Assembly (NCBI RefSeq): GCF_900113575.1 | Contig: NZ_FOPV01000005.1 | Location: forward strand, 116,119-180,118 | Source of the DNA: Nitrosospira sp. Nsp14 | Lineage (GTDB): Bacteria; Pseudomonadota; Gammaproteobacteria; Burkholderiales; Nitrosomonadaceae | Direction of reading: 5' to 3' | Length of the DNA: 64,000 bases | In this document: in pieces, positions 61,509 through 64,000 of the stretch | Layout of the letters: the number at the start of each line of letters is the position of its first letter | Position numbering within the stretch: the first letter of the stretch is position 1 | Program-made: the position numbers and the translations under genes | The notes under the pieces: model-generated | Told to the model about the DNA's origin: nothing | Databases searched by the model: none | What the model saw: only the letters and a program-made list of their open reading frames with translations

Positions 61509-62654
61509 ATGTGCGCACCGAAGGTACCACGGCCGGACCCCGCTATCGGCGAAGCGGCGAAGCAGCAGGCGCAAATCGCACAGGCGATGTCGGAAATCGC
61601 CAAGGATCAACTGGCGTGGGAAAGAGAAAGAGCAAAGGTACAGGACCCGCTGATCGAGAAGATCGTCAATCAGCAAATCGGCTCAGGCGATGCAAACGCG
61701 GCGCGATCGGAAGAGCAATGGAAGATTTACCGCAACCTTTTCGCTCCCCTGGAAGAGCGCATGGTGCGAGACGCCAATGGCTTCGACTCGCGCGAGCGCC
61801 AGGAGCGCATGGCGGCCGAGGCCGGGGCAAATGTGGGGCGGGGGTATGAGGGCGCGCTGGCCTCAAACTTGCGCGCAATGGAACGCATGGGCGTGAACCC
61901 GAATTCGGGACGGTTTCAGTCGCTAACCCATGAAATGAATCTGAGCCGCGCAAAAGATACCGCCGGGGCCATGAATCAGGCAAGGCTAAATACAGAGCTG
62001 CAAGGCATGGCGCTACGTGAAGGAGCCGCCAAATTCGGACGTAACATGCCCAATACGGGGCTCGCCGCCGATTCCGCCGCCTTGAGCGCCGGCAACGCCG
62101 GCGTGGGCAACCTGGCGGCAGGTTCCAGTATCCGCAATGCAAACATGAATTCAGCGCAGAATTGGCTCGGCGGGGCCACCAGTGCGAACAGCTCATCCGG
62201 GAATCTGTTGTTGGGGCAGCATCAGTCGCAGCTCGATGCGTGGCAAGCACGGCAGAATTCGTTGAACAACGCCCTCGGCGGGCTGGGCAGTCTCGCCGGA
62301 ACGCTGGGCGGCGCGTACCTTATGAAAGGGCTGCGCAAAGGCGGCGTAATACGTGGCTACAAGGCTTATACGTTCAAGCCACGAGGGTACAACTATGGAC
62401 TGGCTTCCCTCAAACGCAGGGGATATCGGGCGGGTGGCCTTATAAGCGGCCCAGGCTCCGGTAGCAGCGATTCGATACTCGCCGTCATCGAAGGCATACA
62501 ACCCATCCGACTTTCCAATGGGGAAGCGGTACTGAACAGGAAAGCGGTGGAGCTGGTGGGAGATGACTTCATTCACCGCATCAACGCGGGGGGACTTGGA
62601 ATGACAAACGGCCGGAATGACGAGATGAAGAAAAAGGAGGCAGAAAATGCTTAG
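61509..62654 (+). CDS. Phage internal virion / ejection protein
   Basis: 381 residues. The N-terminal two thirds are helical and Ala/Gln/Arg-rich (QQAQIAQAMSEIAKDQLAWERERAKVQDPLIEKIV), then a Gly/Ala-rich stretch (LNNALGGLGSLAGTLGGAYLMKGL). The C-terminal part (GLISGPGSGSSDSILAVIEGIQPIRLSNGEAVLNRKAVELVG) is a motif common to ejection and tape-measure-like proteins. It probably sits in the capsid and enters the host with the DNA. TTGGAGGGC precedes the ATG. Confidence 0.72.
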   Translation: MCAPKVPRPDPAIGEAAKQQAQIAQAMSEIAKDQLAWERERAKVQDPLIEKIVNQQIGSGDANAARSEEQWKIYRNLFAPLEERMVRDANGFDSRERQERMAAEAGANVGRGYEGALASNLRAMERMGVNPNSGRFQSLTHEMNLSRAKDTAGAMNQARLNTELQGMALREGAAKFGRNMPNTGLAADSAALSAGNAGVGNLAAGSSIRNANMNSAQNWLGGATSANSSSGNLLLGQHQSQLDAWQARQNSLNNALGGLGSLAGTLGGAYLMKGLRKGGVIRGYKAYTFKPRGYNYGLASLKRRGYRAGGLISGPGSGSSDSILAVIEGIQPIRLSNGEAVLNRKAVELVGDDFIHRINAGGLGMTNGRNDEMKKKEAENA

Positions 62655-63387
62655 CGGAATCGGTGCGTTTGCAGGGAGCTTAGCGGATGGAATGCGCGTC
62701 GGCCAGGACATGAAATTACGGCAGCAGTACATCGACGAGCAGAAAAAAGCCAATGCGCGCGACGCGGAACTGCATCAGGCCGGAATGGATGAAATCAATC
62801 TCTACAGGCAAAAGCGGGGGCGTCTGAAAGCCGCCAATGATGAGATAGCCGCCGGGTGGGTCGCGGGTGCCGTTGCACGGGCAGCGCCGAACATCGCGCA
62901 CGGGTTGAGTGACATATCACGGAAAACGCCAATAGTGGCTTATCCCCGGGTTCCCGGCCTTGCCAGCGTTGACAAACGGGCCTCGCCACCCGCGATGCCA
63001 TCAGATGAAATGATCGGCAAACGGATGTTAACCGGAAACCTGCTGGAAGACCACGATGAGTTGACGCGCATGGCAAGCATCTACAGGAAACATGGGGTGC
63101 TGGACGAGATGGCCCCGTGGATGAACGCAGCCTATGATGCCAAGAAAAGAGGTATTCCGGATGCACTGAATCTATTGCTGACCGGGGATGGCAAAGGAGC
63201 GGCAGAGGTGTTGAGAAAGGGAGGAATAAAGCTCCTGGATGACCCCGTGCGCAACAATTCGGACGAGCCACTAAGCAATAGCTGGAGATTCAGATTCGAG
63301 GATGGGCGAGAAAAGGATATCAACGTAAGGGCGATCGCCAGAAAGTTTTTTCCCGCCCATTATCTCGGTATTAAAGAACGAGATTAA
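62647..63387 (+). CDS. Phage ejection-type protein, probably 3'-truncated
   Basis: 246 residues. It starts MLSGIGAFAGSLADGMRVGQDMKLRQQYIDEQKK, an ejection-protein style helical start, overlapping the previous gene by eight bases. The next podovirus gene would normally be a very large internal core or transglycosylase protein, but this frame ends after 246 residues, seven bases before an unrelated inverted gene remnant. A C-terminal truncation at the junction is therefore likely. No known domain in the second half. Confidence 0.6.
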   Translation: MLSGIGAFAGSLADGMRVGQDMKLRQQYIDEQKKANARDAELHQAGMDEINLYRQKRGRLKAANDEIAAGWVAGAVARAAPNIAHGLSDISRKTPIVAYPRVPGLASVDKRASPPAMPSDEMIGKRMLTGNLLEDHDELTRMASIYRKHGVLDEMAPWMNAAYDAKKRGIPDALNLLLTGDGKGAAEVLRKGGIKLLDDPVRNNSDEPLSNSWRFRFEDGREKDINVRAIARKFFPAHYLGIKERD

Positions 63388-63393
63388 GGCCCG

Positions 63394-63921
63394 TCATGTT
63401 GAAATGGGCGACCCTATTTTATTAGATATGCTAAAGATGTTTTCTTTAACATACACAAAATCACGGTCCAGCTTGGAAATCGCATTTAGAAAAGTAAGCG
63501 ACGTTTTTTCTTTGGGTCGCACCCAATCATGGAGTTCAATAATCAACACCGGAAACCGATCAATCCATTCAGTGTTCTGGGAGAAAAGTTCACTTTCAAA
63601 TCCCTCAATGTCGATTTTTATTATAAAAGGCTGAAGTTTTTTTGACTCTGCGTCTTTAACAAGAGAGTTTATTGAAAGCATCGTTAAGTTTCCATCGGGG
63701 TTTGGAGCAACACGGAACGCATTGTTTCCAAGTCCGATATCAATTATGCTCCCGCGAGCTTCAGTACTTGCCACAGCTGCTTCAAAAAAATCTATGTTGC
63801 TGGAGGGATTGTTGACCCGCGCTTGTTCGATGTTTGCTTTGTCAGGCTCAATCGCGACAATTTGAGCGAATGGATAGGTCTGGGAAAAATACTTTGTTGC
63901 TAATCTGTAGTAGTCGCGACT
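63394..63921 (-). pseudogene. FkbM-family methyltransferase, 5'-truncated
   Basis: The frame, read on the minus strand, encodes DYYRLATKYFSQTY..., then AQIVAIEPD (SAM-binding acidic residue), and IIKIDIEGFESELF with FPVLIIELHDW, the FkbM methyltransferase signatures. It ends at 63394. Upstream of 63921 an in-frame stop closes the frame, and the first 60 or so residues that would hold the DIGAN motif are missing. The sequence is visibly more AT-rich than the phage genes. FkbM enzymes methylate sugars of surface polysaccharides; this copy is probably inactive. Confidence 0.78.
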
Positions 63922-63924
63922 TCA

Positions 63925-63962
63925 TCTGACAGTTACCCGATTTGACAGGTGCAATTGTCAGA
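63925..63962. repeat. Repeat-rich junction, possible insertion-sequence end
   Basis: Right where the FkbM frame breaks, TGACA occurs at 63927 and 63943 and inverted as TGTCA at 63956. ATCTGACA and TGTCAGAT form an 8-bp inverted repeat. Multiple short terminal repeats of this kind are seen at IS21-family ends, but no transposase is in the window, so the call is tentative. Confidence 0.35.
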
Positions 63963-64000
63963 TCAGATTTAACTATTCAGTGCGGTAATTTTATCGTTCC

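Larger units (their letters stand above)
42215..63390 (+). mobile_element. Podovirus-type prophage late-gene region
   Basis: About 21 kb of same-strand, tightly packed genes with phage signatures: spanin-like pair, terminase subunits, portal, scaffold, N4-gp56-type capsid, connectors, tail fibre, holin/endolysin, large tail proteins and ejection-type proteins. There is no tail-tube, sheath or tape-measure gene of sipho- or myovirus size, so a podovirus-like virion is inferred. Integrase, repressor, replication and antiterminator genes are missing from the window. The right boundary is placed where the last phage frame meets the inverted FkbM remnant; the left boundary is set at the promoter and is uncertain. 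Confidence 0.85.

Noticed and set aside
41903..63390. Integrase, repressor or tRNA attachment site for the prophage
   Set aside because: No recombinase motif, no repressor and no tRNA-like cloverleaf is visible; these parts are outside the window or lost.
1..64000. CRISPR array or rRNA/tRNA genes
   Set aside because: No regularly spaced direct repeats of 24-40 bases and no structured RNA gene sequences were recognised on either strand.

Overview
The window looks like a betaproteobacterial chromosome segment. Gene content (two KGG stress proteins, two hemerythrin-like proteins, RND efflux, and several DUF/BON envelope proteins) is compatible with a Nitrosospira-like member of the Nitrosomonadales. 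No diagnostic gene such as amo or hao is present, so the genus is inference only. It divides into a host accessory region (about 1-41.9 kb) and a podovirus-type prophage late region (about 42.2-63.4 kb).

Host region. It opens with the 3' end of a hybrid-kinase-like receiver domain. Next come an SDR oxidoreductase, two KGG-repeat stress proteins, a glycine-rich secreted protein, a hemerythrin-domain protein, a glycosidase/RmlD-like reductase fusion and an ABC exporter (0.8-9.8 kb). From 10 to 18.4 kb there are a DUF4142 periplasmic protein, an acidic small protein, an EEP-family nuclease/phosphatase, an exported multi-domain CbiX-like chelatase behind a Fur-box promoter, a BON lipoprotein and a GAF-GAF hybrid histidine kinase. 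From 18.9 to 23.1 kb a cytochrome c, a Tat-exported protein, a VAO/p-cresol-methylhydroxylase-type flavoprotein and a zinc alcohol dehydrogenase lie in the order known for pchC-pchX-pchF. A tripartite RND efflux operon follows on the minus strand (23.8-29.9 kb); a frameshifted, truncated NDH-2 remnant is still coupled to its end. From 30.4 to 41.9 kb come DoxX, a frameshifted FMN reductase, an HHE protein, an FmdE-like protein, SRPBCC, an EEP/phospholipase D-VTT pair, a ThDP enzyme, an aldonolactone-oxidase-type flavoprotein, a Bor-like lipoprotein and a proline-rich secreted protein.

Prophage region. Genes from 42.6 to 63.4 kb are all on the plus strand, tightly packed and often overlapping by ATGA or GTGA: Rz/Rz1-like spanins, small and large terminase, portal, a two-gene insert with a glycoside hydrolase, scaffold, N4-gp56-type capsid, connectors, tail fibre/collar, a holin candidate and SAR-type endolysin, large tail proteins, a LamG protein, a GNAT-like protein and ejection-type internal proteins. 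Five of the six intrinsic terminators have near-perfect GC stems and T tracts. Upstream is a perfect-consensus sigma70 promoter (TTGACA-16-TATAAT) followed by two terminators and then the late genes. This is the layout of lambda-type pR' late control with a short terminated leader RNA. No integrase, repressor, replication gene or antiterminator is in the window. The right end meets a 5'-truncated, AT-rich FkbM methyltransferase gene, itself cut by a repeat-rich sequence that may be an insertion-sequence end.
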